DNA of 60,000 nt from Polytrichum commune (taxonomy: Eukaryota > Streptophyta > Polytrichopsida > Polytrichales > Polytrichaceae). The stretch covers positions 13,456,001 to 13,516,000 of the forward strand of contig OX485804.1 in assembly GCA_950295325.1 (NCBI GenBank), in the 5' to 3' direction. Shown here in pieces: positions 37,511 to 49,788 of this stretch (within the stretch, counting starts at the first letter, position 1; every line of letters starts with the position of its first letter). The translations under genes and the position numbers were made by a program. The notes under the pieces are model-generated. The model did no database searches. It was not told the origin of the DNA and worked only from the letters and a program-made list of their open reading frames with translations.

Positions 37511-38816
37511 CAAAGTCTTATTGATCGAGCATCGATCTTGGTTACCAAAAACAATTCAGTAATGGCGTGTCACAACCAATTGCTTTATGATCATGTATAG
37601 ATGAAAAATCAAGTGATCCAATTTCTGTTTTTTAGGAAATTGATTGGACCGGACAACACTGATAGTATGTGTTACACAGCAACTGACTAACCGAACTTCC
37701 AACTAAATTCCGAATGTAATGGGCTTCTCAACTACATAGTACACCAATCACGCCTATTATTGTGGCCTACTAATATCTTGAAATTTCCTGATTTTTTTTA
37801 TCAATGTAATTCATTTCCCACACTACTTTGGAGCACACTTTAGTATCATATGTTCAAATTTAGGAACATGTGCTAAAAAAAGCTGCAATATGTTGGCTTA
37901 ACAAAGAATTTGTATGTAAGAAATAGTCACCTCATGTGTCATAGTAAATAGTCAGATTAAAGTTACCTCTTCCAAAACCTAACTACTCCCTTCTTCCACT
38001 CAAGTCTTGCAATCCATTTTATAACACTATTCCAAAGAAAAGGTTACATAATCCTAAAATCTCATAAACATAAGTTCAAAATTATAATAGGCCATCTTAA
38101 TTCTCAACCCACACATAAAATGTAGTGGACCACGATTTACCATTTTCATCTTCTAACTATTAGTAGCCACTTTGCTATAATTAAGTGAATCGATTTACAC
38201 ACACATGTGTAAAAAAATGGATTTTAACATCATATTAAACATTATGGGACTTTTGGGAGTCCCAAAATTGCAAAACATGTACATTTTGACCAAAATTCTA
38301 CGTGGGAACGTGAATGGGAACTTGCCAAAGATTATGTGCATGTGTATGGGAACGTAGGAACACAGGGGGGGGGGGGCACTCAATTGGGAACCTCAATACG
38401 AGGAGTATGGACGAGATTGAGGAACTTCTATGGGAACCATGGCACATGGCTGGGCCATAACGTTCGCCAATGTACACCACTTACACACGATATTCGTGAT
38501 ATTCATAAATAATTGCCTGCGTACAAATTTTCACAACACATACGTACAGTGTCCCACTGCACATGTTTGAAATTGCGGGGAAGTTAGGGTTTAGGGTCCC
38601 TACATTGAGGTCTGAAAATCCATACATTAATGGGACCACACCATGCATGATGATATGACATTGGTTGAAATTTGCACATATAGCAATTAAGGCCATATCG
38701 ACAAAAAAATGAGATGTTTGGTTCCAAACGTACTGCCCTATCACCTACCGCAGATCACTAGGGTCTTGACACTGGCTCATCTAATCCCGTATCACCTTCA
38801 ATTCCAGTGTCTTTGA
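37313..38816. other. No gene; region downstream of the DUF7869-type gene
   Basis: Short frames only. G12 at 38365-38376. It must contain the 3'-UTR of the minus-strand gene that ends at 38817; no polyadenylation signal stands out. Confidence 0.4.
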
Positions 38817-41800
38817 TCACCGGGATGCGCGTCCCCCAGATTTACGTCTACCACCTCCATGTCCACGGCCCCCTCGATGCCCACTAGACTCCCCGTCGTC
38901 CCACCCACCCTCCCTGTTCCCACGCTCGGCTGTTGAACACCGTCGAAGATTATCTTTGGCAAAACCAATTTGCTCTGCTGGGATAGTAACCTTTAATGGC
39001 TCCACATCTTCCTGTGTTGGCAGAGGCCAGGCTGCCAAAATGCAATCGATCGGCTGCCAGTCGGAAACGGAGTATTTCAAATCTCGTTTCCACTTGAAGT
39101 TTGGGTTTGAGTCCCAACCATTCCATTTCTTTGAAAGGTCCCTCGCGGTTGAAGTGGGAGTGAACCACTGTACAAGTATTTGACGTGGATGATCTCCCGT
39201 GACCGCCAAGTTCGGTACAGACACAGCCCGGCATACCCAAATGGGTCTACCTATATCTTGTTCTTGGGGACGCAATATTAGCATATGCCCCTCGTGCACA
39301 TTCTCTGCGATGCGGAAAGCTGCTGCAGGACGAAGGTTTGCTGGACCAACATAATGGTCGTCCGGTTGGTGCTCTTCCCGAAGCTCTTCGTTCTGCAAGA
39401 AGGGATGTGCATCTGCTTCGACTCTACTTCGTGGCCAGAATCCCTCGCATAATGGCAGCCCAACAGTGTATACGTTTTTGAGGGGTGCATCTAATGCCTC
39501 CTTCACCCCTATCCAATATTGCAAAATATGCATGTGTGAACCCATATATGCTCCTGTCGTGTCATGGTCACATATTGATTGCCAATAGTCAATGAACCCT
39601 TGCAATCCCACAAGAACCTCCTCCAGCTTGGCCATACCTCGCGGTGGTGCAGGAAAGGGGTCCCCGGATGGAATACATGGCTCCCCTTTTATATTTGATT
39701 TCCACATCTTCACACCGTCTTTGGGCAACCACTCCCCATGCGTGCTTAGCACTTTGTATTGCATAACTGGCCAACCATCATCTCGGACATAGAATTTGAA
39801 CTGTTGAGCCTTGGTGTGCCCAATGAGTTTCTCCTTACCACTTGGGATATGCTTGCTGACGAATGTTCTCCAATCTGGAAGTTCCTCTATCATGTGGGGA
39901 ATGACAGGAACCTTTTCCATGTCCATGTATGATTTCATAAGAAGGGGTATAGTGGGATAGTCGTGTTCACGCAGGTCCATACTCCACCTTCCAAATGATG
40001 CATCGATGTCATCATGGGTGTGGCCAACCAATAGATAAGATACATGTACCTCCGTGAATATTGCTTTCGCCGTGAGCATAGACCAAAATGCCTTTACAAA
40101 CCTACACTTGTTGTCCTTCCAACAATTATCAAGCTGAACATGCAGAATGGGTGGAAGAGGAACTGCAGGTGTGGGCTCCGTGGGTGGGGGTTGTAATCCT
40201 CCCAAACATACATCGCTCCCATTGAGAACAGCACAATACAGAGGTGCACGCCCGGAACCATGAAAAAGATGTTGGGATGATGATATGGGAGGTTCCTCCA
40301 AATCGCGTAAAAGTCTCGCGAATGAGCCCACAGTATGGTTGCAATCTCCAGGGTACATGTCCAGTGCATAGTGGGCATATCTCTCATCTCCATGTCCATG
40401 GGCCATCATGCCTGTTACAGAAAGTGGTAGCTTTGTAAACATATCGGTGTCTTTGTTCTTGGAAGCAAAGCAAGGCGATGCGGTTTTGCCATGGTCCATT
40501 TTGTCGTGGATAATCGTCAACACCTTTTGGGGATGCTCAATTGAAAGAGCCCTCATGCATCGGTAAGCGTTGCGAGCCGATTCTTGTTGTGCTAGGTGTT
40601 TTTCCAATTGTTTCGAAAACCCTGTGTGTGCGGCTGAACCTTTCACATGTTGAAGTATAATTGCGGACAACGAATCATACTTCCCACAACGCGCAAAATT
40701 ATCACCAACCCTTTTCTTTATGTAGTGCTTAAAGTAGGTATTTCGAATTTTGCTCAGAGTTGAAATAGATATTGGGAGCACTCCGCATTTGTCATTCACC
40801 TGCCCATATAGTATTAGTATAACATTAATAATACTTCACATGAACCATGAACCAAAGTGTATGAAATACGTTCATAATTGCCCCCTCGTGTCTATTCATT
40901 ATACACAAACCCAATTCGATTGAATGTTTGATCTTCACTGTCAATGCGGGTAATTGGACTATACCAATTGCGTACCTCATTGATTGTAACCAAGAACTTC
41001 TTCCATTTGGTTCCGCGAGGCAAGACCATTTCTACAACTCGTGTACCATTTGGCAATGTGCGAGCCTTGTGAGGCATCATATCTGCTTTGTCTTCCAGTA
41101 GTGTCGAAAGTGTGGCTGTAGCTTGCTGGGTGGATGTTCGATTCCTTTTCTTATTTAGGTTCCTATGATCGCGTGGACGCATATCATTCTTGAATTCCGA
41201 CCGGTTTCTGTAGAACGTCGTTTTCGAGACGGCAAATATGTGTCTCCATGCCTTCTCGCAGACATTGCGCCCACTCAAGGTGACGACCTTCGTTGAACTT
41301 ACAGGTAGTACATGTAATTGGCCATGGACTTCGAGTTGCTTAGCATGTTTCATCCGTGGCGAACAAGTGTAGAACTCCGTTCGTAGCGCAAGTGCCTCTT
41401 CCCTGGGAAAATATCTAGTGCACTCCCTATCACAACACACGCTAACAGATAGTTGGTGGATGCTATTATTATTGAGAATCTGTGATTTCTTTGTCGGTCT
41501 GTTCTGCGGCGTCGTGCGTGATGTTACATATGCCCTCTTCCCCTCTTTCTTCCGTCTTTCTAGCAACGTGTTTTGCACACGCAACCTGCGTGTGCTCACT
41601 AGGAGGTGGTGTGCAAGTGTATACCTCTGTTGGAAAACCCGATCAAGAGGCCATATTCGCAAGGAGAACATCCATCCCATGTCCATCATTCCCTCTAATG
41701 GCTCCATAATAAGCACACCAACATTGTCTATTCCTAGACATTTGTCTTCAACACAATCCATCGGATTGACGTTGCAGCAGATTCCTTTTGCCACATTTTG

Positions 41801-41941
41801 TCCACTCACATTTACAAGCATAACAGGACTATGCAGCCATTCCTCCCTTCTCAGCCCGCTGCAGTCTACATCAATATCCTCTATGCCAACATCAGTGTCG
41901 TCTTCCGTGAACACCGCTTCAGATAGTGAAGATCCCTGCAT
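38817..41941 (-). CDS. DUF7869-type RNase-H-like (transposase-like) protein, two exons, intact
   Basis: Large protein of the plant/animal DUF7869 group, which I regard as transposase- or integrase-derived (inference). Exons 41941-40907 and 40799-38817, with a 107-bp GT-AG phase-0 intron, give about 1005 aa with no stop or frameshift. Exon 1: a Cys-containing segment (SVCCDRECTRYF), a basic patch, then VCEKAWRHIFAVSKTTFYRN, a helix-turn-helix-like block placed before the catalytic part in this group. Exon 2: IIHDKMDHGKTASP (D99, D102 counted from 40799), ILHVQLDNCWKDN (D224) and VGHTHDDIDASFGRW (H260 to D266). These acidic positions are the likely RNase-H-like metal ligands. After it: a beta-rich segment with ILVQWFTP, then a Gly/Arg-rich tail (GHRGGRGHGGGRR). 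The start is uncertain: an upstream coding exon is possible because a TATA box lies 1.35 kb upstream. It is divergent to the giant plus-strand gene at 49-58 kb. Confidence 0.82.
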
Positions 41942-42686
41942 CGTATTATCAGGTAAGTATGTTTGCCCGTACTCATGTCAGATACCACAATATGAAGTTA
42001 CATCACATTGCAAAGTGGGGCAGTAACTGACCTCCTCGAGCTCAAATGCTCTACTTCAAGTTGCTCCATTACCCTGATAACAACACATAACTTCATTAAC
42101 CATATTATTGTGCCACCTACATAAAGCTCTATTACATGAGAAGTATACACGAATATGGAAACCCATACCCAAATATTAAAGCACAACACTGGGCGTGGAC
42201 ATTCAGTAGTTTAGGCGAACATTGATCAACAATAACAAATACAAATCATATTTTATTGACCATGATCAAACAAATACACATCATATTTCAGTATGCCTTC
42301 ATCATGGACCAAAGATATTGATGACACTTTAATTGTTCAAGTGGGTGACATTTATAGAGGGGTCCCCACGAAATTATGTCCATGTTTTCGGAATTCAATG
42401 GGGCTTTATCAATACTGATTACACTGCGACCTTGACAGTAGCAATTAAAGGAGCCCAATTGAATACAAGGATATTAGACACTATGCTATACGCGGAGGTT
42501 AGTATCATTGGAACCTATTCAGAGCACCGATTATAGGTTTATGACAATTACGCGTTTATCCGTCTTGTAGATTGAAGATGTGTTCGAGGATGTAAATACC
42601 GGTGGCCGCCCTTCACAACACTTCATTATGTTAAAGGATGAGCTACACCTACAACTACACCTACACCTATTAATGGATTAAATGAT
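41942..42686. other. Upstream of the DUF7869-type gene; likely leader or small exons
   Basis: On the minus strand a possible small exon near 42040-42080 (reads MEQLEVEHLSS, with a GTCAGT donor) lies here, but it does not join the next exon in frame with the obvious acceptor, so I leave it out of the CDS. Nothing else is seen. Confidence 0.3.
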
Positions 42687-43047
42687 TTCCTCTCGGCGGA
42701 GAGGAACTTGGCGTGGAGATTCCTCTCAGCCGAGAGGAAACTTCTCTCCATGGTCTTTACACCCCGTGGGCGCGTGACTAGGACTAGCGGACCATGTCCA
42801 CTTGCTGATCACATGGAACCATTCTCCACTTCAGTCTTCAAAGTTCTAATTTGGATTTAGGTTGGAGCGCAGTTTGGCGCCGTAACTCGGATATCGGTTC
42901 ATCCCGCGTTGCCAGTTCTGACAACAAAAAATGGCCCAATTGGAGCTCTCATTCGCTGCCAGGGTACAGGGTGTCGGGTTTCCTCTCGGCCGAGAGGAAA
43001 CTTGGTGCCAGGGTGAAGGGTGAGTTTTCCTCTCGGCCGAGAGGAAA
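42687..43047. repeat. Palindrome cluster I: four copies of the TTCCTCTCG dyad
   Basis: Copies at 42687-42706, 42720-42739, 42979-43000 and 43026-43047. The core is TTCCTCTCG, two centre bases, CGAGAGGAA. The third and fourth are perfect 22-bp palindromes (TTTCCTCTCGGCCGAGAGGA plus AA); the first two each have one arm mismatch. All four lie between the TATA box at 43293 and the first exon of the minus-strand DUF7869-type gene, so probably in its leader or a leader intron. A separate short dyad (GCCGTACA, AC, TGTACGGC) is at 43092-43109. Confidence 0.9.
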
Positions 43048-43292
43048 CTTGGTGGCAGTGTTCATGAGGAAAAAAGGGCTATGTCAGCTGGGCCGTACAA
43101 CTGTACGGCTGCCACGTGGATGAAGTTGTACGGACAACTGATCGTAGGATCAACGGCAAAAGAAAACATACACTACTTGGACCGGCACCTGTAAAAGAGA
43201 GCATGTGTTGGGTTCTGAATGCGTGTAGTGTCGACAATGAGAGGTATGGAAATGCCTCAAGAGTGAGAGTCGGAGACGGTTGTGGGTATGGG

Positions 43293-43305
43293 CCTTATAT
43301 AGTAG
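43293..43305 (-). promoter_or_regulatory. Probable TATA box for the DUF7869-type gene
   Basis: CTACTATATAAGG on the minus strand, a strong plant TATA match oriented toward the DUF7869-type gene. Transcription would start near 43265 and pass through palindrome cluster I. No other minus-strand gene lies between. Confidence 0.45.
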
Positions 43306-46300
43306 ATGGGAGATTGGTGGTTTTGAAATAGACGGGATCCTCTCTTGTACGGAGAATCAGCAGTTGAGGAGGTGTAGAGAGAATGATTGTTTGGCAAGTA
43401 GATGTGCTTTCTAGTTGATAGTACATATAATGTACATTCTACACTACCTTCCATTGAATGCGACTGATCTCAAAATTTCGAATTTAGTGTACATATATCC
43501 TCTCCAATGTGTTCATTGATTGTTGATCGTGGTCTAGTGTGATGAACTCTCAATCCCACTATAGTCCAATCTCCTATAAACATGTGTCATTATGGTATTT
43601 GTTCTTTCACAATCACCGAACCACACACCGACCAGTGGGCCATGGTGGCAGCATGCAATATTTAGTAAATGTCAAAAAATTTACCCTAAACCCTTAACCA
43701 AAAAAACGGCAAGATGAACCATCATTAATATCCATGGGCCCACTATATAATTGCACTCAAAACAATGTGCCATTGATGTATGAATTTAAGACATTAAAAG
43801 GTAGAGTGGAAAAAAAGGCTACCCCCAAACCCCAAACCGTCTTGGAGTGTGAAACTAAACATTGTTGTAACGTAATATCATGTCACACTTGTCTGTAGCA
43901 AACATGATCCAGTGGGTGACTTGTGGCGAATTCCAAAAATGTGGGGTCAATTGCCATTTCGTAGATGCTTCCATGTTAAGTTCTTTGTTTGTTAAAATTA
44001 TGAAAACAATCACTACACTGATTACCCAAATTGGTGAGGGATGGCTAATAGTGTTGTTGGGAAAGTACACTAAATAGGATGTTGAGTGTTTAATACACTA
44101 AATGAGAACAAATACACTCAATATCAATAACCATTAGTGTTAGTAAAGATATGGGAAAAATTGGGATATTATAAGGGATGTGGTAGTCGGGAAGAAAGCG
44201 GTACATTTATGTCCAACACTAATGGTTAAAGAATTGAAAATTAGTTTTGAGCAAGGTAGGGTGGTGGTAGCAAACCCCAAATATAATCAAACACTAAATA
44301 TCTTATTTAGTGTAGTGAAGGTGATACTAAAGTTCTTTATGCTAGGGATTTAGTGGCAGCAACAGAGCTAGGAAACATTGGTCATCGTGAGTAATATTTA
44401 TAACATCATTATTCATTTAAAGTATTGGCACTGTTCGTTGACAAGCAATGTGTTTGCATACGAAATGTTTAATCACACTACTAGCACCTTAGAGCACGCA
44501 CTCATTTTCTCAAAATGAGCATGTATTTGTGAATTCAAAGATGTATGTGGAGTTTTAGAATGAGTCTTCGTATTATTATAAGATAGCTATGTCCAATTTT
44601 GGTTCCTTATCTTAATCAAACACCTAGTATATGTCAGTGATATGTGGTTTGATGTGGCTCCAAGAATGGATAATAAAAAAGAGCTTTATTTTAAGGTATG
44701 AGGAGCCAAAAAGCTCGCGATGGGACTAGAGGTACATGTTGTCAAAAAGGCTAATTGCGTGGAGTACTAAAGCACAAGGGCGTCTACGAGATAGCGGCTG
44801 ATATCAACTTTATGATCCACTCGGAAAAAGACTTGAGAGTACTATGATCTAAAATAGGGACAACGGTCAAGATCATCATATGGCCTCCAAAAATGATTAA
44901 GAAATGGCTATATCATGACTTGGATAAGGTAACCACTTGTTTCATATCCAACGATAAGTGGGTGCAGAGGTAAAAAATGTCCATATAAGAAATGCTTAAC
45001 TTAGCTCACTTACTTATTGACTTTATTAGTTTTTTCGGTAGCTATGATCTCATAATTGACATGATTAAGTATGCCTCCTTGATGCCTTTGACCTTGAAAT
45101 GTGAGTGTATCTAATCCAGTATAACACCACAATGGGCCCACAATATATGTGTGAAATAGTGGAAGGGCAAGATTTAAATGAGATGCATGAAAATGGGAAA
45201 ATGTTTAATGCACAGCCACATTTTAAGAACTAAAAAGAAAAGAGGATGTGGACCCAAGCAATGGGAATCATTACTAACCAACTAGATGATGGTCTCCATA
45301 ACATTATTTAGTTGTTATTGAGTGTTCCGTTATAATAATAGTAGGGCTCGGGGCAATCACACCCCCCTTCCATTTCGTTATCGCGTGCGTTTACCGGGTA
45401 CGCAACTCCCGTATTATGTGGCCCTGATTATAATCACTTACAATGCGTTTTATTCCAATATTGAGTGATGCAATTTGTTTTAATGTAGGAACCCCTTGTG
45501 GCCCTTCTAACAGAGGATCCAAAAATGTAATTATATGTATGAAACAAATATGTTTTGAAGCATATGATTGCATTGAAAACCTGATTATTTGGTTTTTTTG
45601 ATACATGTACCATAGGTCAAACCACCCAACTTTGTGGAATTTTTGATAAAATTTCAACATTGTGAACGACTTATAATTTTCATGGCAGGCAACTAGTCGT
45701 GGTTTATAATTCTAATTGGAGGCAACTATTCGGGTGGATTTTTAGAACTATGTGTAGGCAGCTTTTTTCTCATCTCATTTTATTTAATTTGGTCTTCAAA
45801 AAAATGAGGGGTTGATATAAAACTATTCCCAGTAGGCAATGTTGAGAAGGCATAATTTGAAGCATCACATCCGATTTAATGAATTCTTCAAAACCAAGTG
45901 CAGCCTCCATGTAACAGGTGAGGCTATATTTACAACGTTACAACATTACACCATGATTAGAGACATGGATGCATTAATGATCAAAGTCGGTTCAACATTT
46001 TCCCATTACCATTTTGTAGATGTGATTTTTCCACTCACAACGTGAACTTTGGCCCAAATATTATGAGTTGCATGGCATGGATTTTAAAAGAGACATGTGC
46101 CCAACTTGGAGGTCATGTCATCATAATCAAAGTGTTGTAAGGTCAAGGTTTTGTGTGCCAAAAAAAACTATGTGTTACAACTTAATGTATTTCAAGTACC
46201 TTCTCTTGCATATTTATCATATGTTCTTAAAGAAAATATGTTTTGTGTGTTTATTATAGTCAAATTTCATGAAACAGTTTGGCACGCATATGGAAGATTT

Positions 46301-47086
46301 ACTCATCACTAGTAATGCTTCTTATTTGAATGAAATACTCATGTTTTATAAAGATAGGTTGAGATAATTTGAATGAATTGCTCATGTTTTATAAAGGCAA
46401 TAATTTGAAGGGTTGCTTGTATTTCATAGGGAAGGGTAACTCTAAATTTTCCCTTTCAAAATGAAGGGTTACCTCAAAAACTGCCTTTCATGTATGTATT
46501 GAAGTTTTTGTTGAAAGTGCACATTACCATGTTTATCATTTAAGCGACGTTGAAAACTATAAAACAAGTAAGACCAAAGAACACACATGGTTAAAAGATA
46601 GAACTATTTCATTAATGAAACATGGATGTTTGAGTACAATAAAACGGTAATGACATCTCAACATATTGATATCAATGATAATGTCGAGGACAACAAGAAA
46701 GCAGTAGTATAAAGATGTAAGAAACTCACAATCTAAATCGCGTTTGAAATCTTTTATGAATCATTCATGCACCTCTCCCAAATATCTTTAAAATGAAGAG
46801 ACTCCATAGGAATCTTCGCCATACTCCATTTTGAAGGGTTTAATAAAAATCACCCCTTCTTTTTTGAAGGGTTGCAAATTTTTTTTTAAGGGAGTGTGAA
46901 GTTCTGGACCCCAAGAAAAGGGTAATAGCCATTCAATTTTTGTCCCTGCTTTATATCATGGTGCTTGCATAATAATTTATCTATCACTTAACAAATGAGG
47001 AATTGCCAAAGCGCAAGAAAATAAAATTGTAAGACAAGATCCATGTTCAGGGGTCTCTTTTGAGGTATGAAGCCCGCCTTTACATA
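43306..47086. other. Intergenic region between the two large divergent genes; no gene seen
   Basis: 3.8 kb with only short frames. Motifs related to ACTAAATA/TTTAGTGTA recur at about 43850-44310, suggesting decayed small elements. Nothing recognised at 44.6-47.0 kb. Confidence 0.4.
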
Positions 47087-47087
47087 A

Positions 47088-47514
47088 ATATATATAGGTT
47101 TGCCTATGTGCCCCCCCCCGGTCCAAACATACTCTATCGACACATGTTGATTGGAGCTCCCCTACATGGGCTATTAGTCGGTATAGAGGGTCATCATGGG
47201 TAGGTGAGATGATCTTGGCCGTTTATAATGACGGCTCAATGTAGGCCGTCGATGCGGGCCACTATCCGAGGCCCCCGGGTGGAGTCCCTTCGGAATCATT
47301 GCGCCTTTTCATTTGTGGCCGCACCTCCTCCCTCCCCTCCTCCCTCTCTCCCTCACTCCAACTCTCTCCTCTTTTCCTCGCATTGCCTCACATTTCCTCG
47401 CATTGCCTCACATGTCCTCGCCTCATTGCATTTCCACGCAATCTCCCACTACTCCAGGTTTGGGCGCGGAGGTGCAGCGGCTTTGGAAATCTTCGGCGCG
47501 CCTCACAACTTCTG
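47088..47514 (+). promoter_or_regulatory. Putative core promoter and non-coding first exon of the giant gene
   Basis: TATA-like AAATATATATAGG at about 47086-47098, a CT-rich leader (47318-47450, including CTCCCTCTCTCCCTCACTCC), and a consensus splice donor (CTG then GTGAGT) at 47515. This is how a plant leader exon with a 5'-UTR intron looks, and the next plus-strand coding exon is 1.6 kb on. Inferred only; no transcript data. Confidence 0.4.
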
Positions 47515-47726
47515 GTGAGTATTCCACCACTACACCAGATTTTGCTTAAAACTTCATGTTTGAATGTTGGTATGGAGCGATTTGATGCACATTCTTTGAG
47601 TCATTATCAGTATGTTTGTATGTGCTTTGAATCTGTTGGTCTTGTGCGATTTCTATGAACATCTGAAAATAACTGGTGCATCTCTCAAGTCAGATTTGTG
47701 CTCTCTCCACTTAGAGTATGTGTTTG

Positions 47727-47890
47727 AGTTATCTATCATGTTTGAATGTGTTGAGTTGTTGGGTTGAATGTGTTGAGTTGTGTTGAGTTGTTGAATGTGT
47801 TGAGTTATCTATCAGGGTTGAATGTGTTGAGTTGTTGGTTGGGGTGAAGAAATTTCAGGGTTGAATGTGTTGGGTTGAATGCTTTAGGTT
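47727..47890 (+). repeat. GTTGAATGTGTTGAGTT minisatellite
   Basis: About seven uneven copies of (T)TGAATGTGTTGAGTTGT, two of them linked by a longer repeated block (GAGTTATCTATCA). It lies in what is probably the leader intron of the giant gene. Confidence 0.7.
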
Positions 47891-48394
47891 GCTGAAATAT
47901 CTTGCTTGAATAAGTAAACATAGTATCTTCAATGTTCTGTTCCTCAACTTCCTCAAATAATGGTGGATCTAGCTGAATATCAATGTAGCAATTGTAGCTG
48001 TAGTGGCATTCATCAATGTAAACACTAAACCCTAGAAAATAAACTAAGCAAATGTTCTTCTTTTCAATCTCCAGTGACTATATTGTATTTGTTGTTGCCG
48101 AACTAGTTCCAAAGTTTGTCTTTCTTCTGCGTTAATTGTTTGTGTGATAATCATGCAATCTCATTGGAAAATCACATCTTATTGCAAGAAATTGAGCCAT
48201 TGCAGTCTGATAGAGCCATTGACACAATAGTTATGTTTTGGCATGTGCATTGATATCAATTGCATGAATTCAAAGTCGGTCTTTAATGCTTGATTCAACT
48301 CAATGTTACAAAACTCAAAATAGTGTCACAAAATAGTGTGGGTAACTTATCCCTCACACAAACCCTCCCTCAAGCACCAGGATGGGAGGGAAAA

Positions 48395-48854
48395 CTTCCT
48401 CTCGGGCGAGAGGAAGATTTCCCTGGGGGTTCGCATTTTCAGAGCCCCCCACCCTCACTCTCACACTTGAGGAGGGTGAAAACTTCCTCTCGCTCGAGAG
48501 GAAGTTCTCCCCTGGCCTCTCATTCTCAAGAGGCCCTCCACACCCTCACTCTCACACTTGAGGAGGGTGAAAACTTCCTCTCACTCGAGAGGAAGTTCTC
48601 CCCTGGCCTCTCAATCTCAAGAGGCCCTCCACACCCACACTCGAGAGTGAAAACTTCCTCTCGCTCGAGAGGAAGTTCTCCCCTGGCCTCTCATTCTCAA
48701 GAGGCCCTCCACACCCACACTCACACTTGAAGAGGGTGAAAACTTCCTCTCGCTCGAGAGGAAGTTCTCCCCTGGCCTCTCATTCTCAAGAGGCCCTCCA
48801 CACCCTCACTCTCACACTTGAGAGTGAAAACTTCCTCTCGCTCGAGAGGAAGTT
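48395..48854. repeat. Palindrome cluster II: six copies in an ~88-bp tandem array
   Basis: Dyads at 48395-48416, 48481-48506, 48572-48597, 48652-48677, 48741-48766 and 48829-48854. Typical copy: AACTTCCTCTCG, CT, CGAGAGGAAGTT (12-bp arms). The copies are spaced 80-91 bp as a tandem array whose units also contain a second small hairpin (GGCCTCT, loop, AGAGGCC). The array also leaves an open reading frame of repeated Arg/Ser-rich peptide (48290-48730), which I regard as a by-product. It precedes the first coding exon of the giant gene. Confidence 0.92.
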
Positions 48855-49539
48855 CTCCCCTGGCCTCTCATTCTCAAGAGGCCCTCCACACCCTCACACA
48901 ATGACGTCTCCCTAGCCTACAATCCTTTTTCAAATATTCAAAGATGTCAATTCTTCGAGTCATTTCTCTGTCAATATCGTCATCCTTGCACCAGGCAGAA
49001 GCACGTTTCAAATCAAGCTCATTGATGATCACATCACAAAGAACTGGATACTTGGAACCAAGATGTGTAATTACCGACAATCTTGAGTAAGTGCTATGAT
49101 GAATGCTTAAAAGAGAAGTTTTTGATGGAGCTTGCGACTAAAATTACTTTGGTATGCAAATGTCTTCATACATTATTAATCGATTTTGGCGATTTGTGGT
49201 TGGAAAATGGCAGGTTCGTTATCTCAGACAGTTTCGCGAGTTGCGACTCCCTTGCCTTGAATTCAACCCTCTTTGCAAGGTACAAGTTCGACTTCAAGAC
49301 AATGATAAAGAAAAAGAGTGTCATTGTTATTTACAACTGATATGTGATGTTTGCTCATCAATCCCTACTCATGGGGAGCGTGAGGACTGGTTTAATGTTT
49401 AATTAGTCTATATTATGTTAGTAAATCAAATATGGATGAATGGATGCATGTCTTTTATTTTGTTTTTGGTTTCCATCAATTTAGAATGATGTGGGTTAGG
49501 TATTCGATGACAAACCCCTATCAACATGACAGCAGGAAA

Positions 49540-49666
49540 GGGAAAACTTCCTCTCGAGCGAGAGGAAGTTTTCCCCTGCGCTCTCATTTTAAGAGCCCCT
49601 CCCAACCCTCACACGCAGACTTGAGGAGAGGGAAAACTTCCTCTCGACCGAGAGGAAGTTTTCCCT
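49540..49666. repeat. Palindrome cluster III: two long copies in an intron
   Basis: Dyads at 49540-49575 (36 bp, arms GGGAAAACTTCCTCTCG, centre AG) and 49629-49666 (38 bp, centre AC). Both lie inside the inferred 409-bp intron 49380-49788 of the giant gene. Confidence 0.92.
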
Positions 49667-49788
49667 TGCACATTCATCCGTCACATTATGTAAACCCTAT
49701 TTATCAACATACGCGATAGCCTCAAGGTGCAAGCTCTCTCAAGCTTGCTTTATTCCACAAATACTAACCATTTCAATTTGTCTTGCAG

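Noticed and set aside
43116-43331. Short plus-strand open frame next to the TATA box
   Set aside because: Overlaps the inferred minus-strand leader and shows no domain.
48290-48915. Open frames encoding repeated Arg/Ser-rich peptide (SSRSRGSSPLASHSQEA units)
   Set aside because: Produced by the tandem palindrome array; frames are open only because the repeat unit lacks stops.
48874-49080. Minus-strand frame with charged, coding-like composition (KRASAWCKDDDIDREMTRRI)
   Set aside because: No convincing splice partners on the minus strand and it lies upstream of the plus-strand exon chain; could be a fragment of another gene but I cannot support it.
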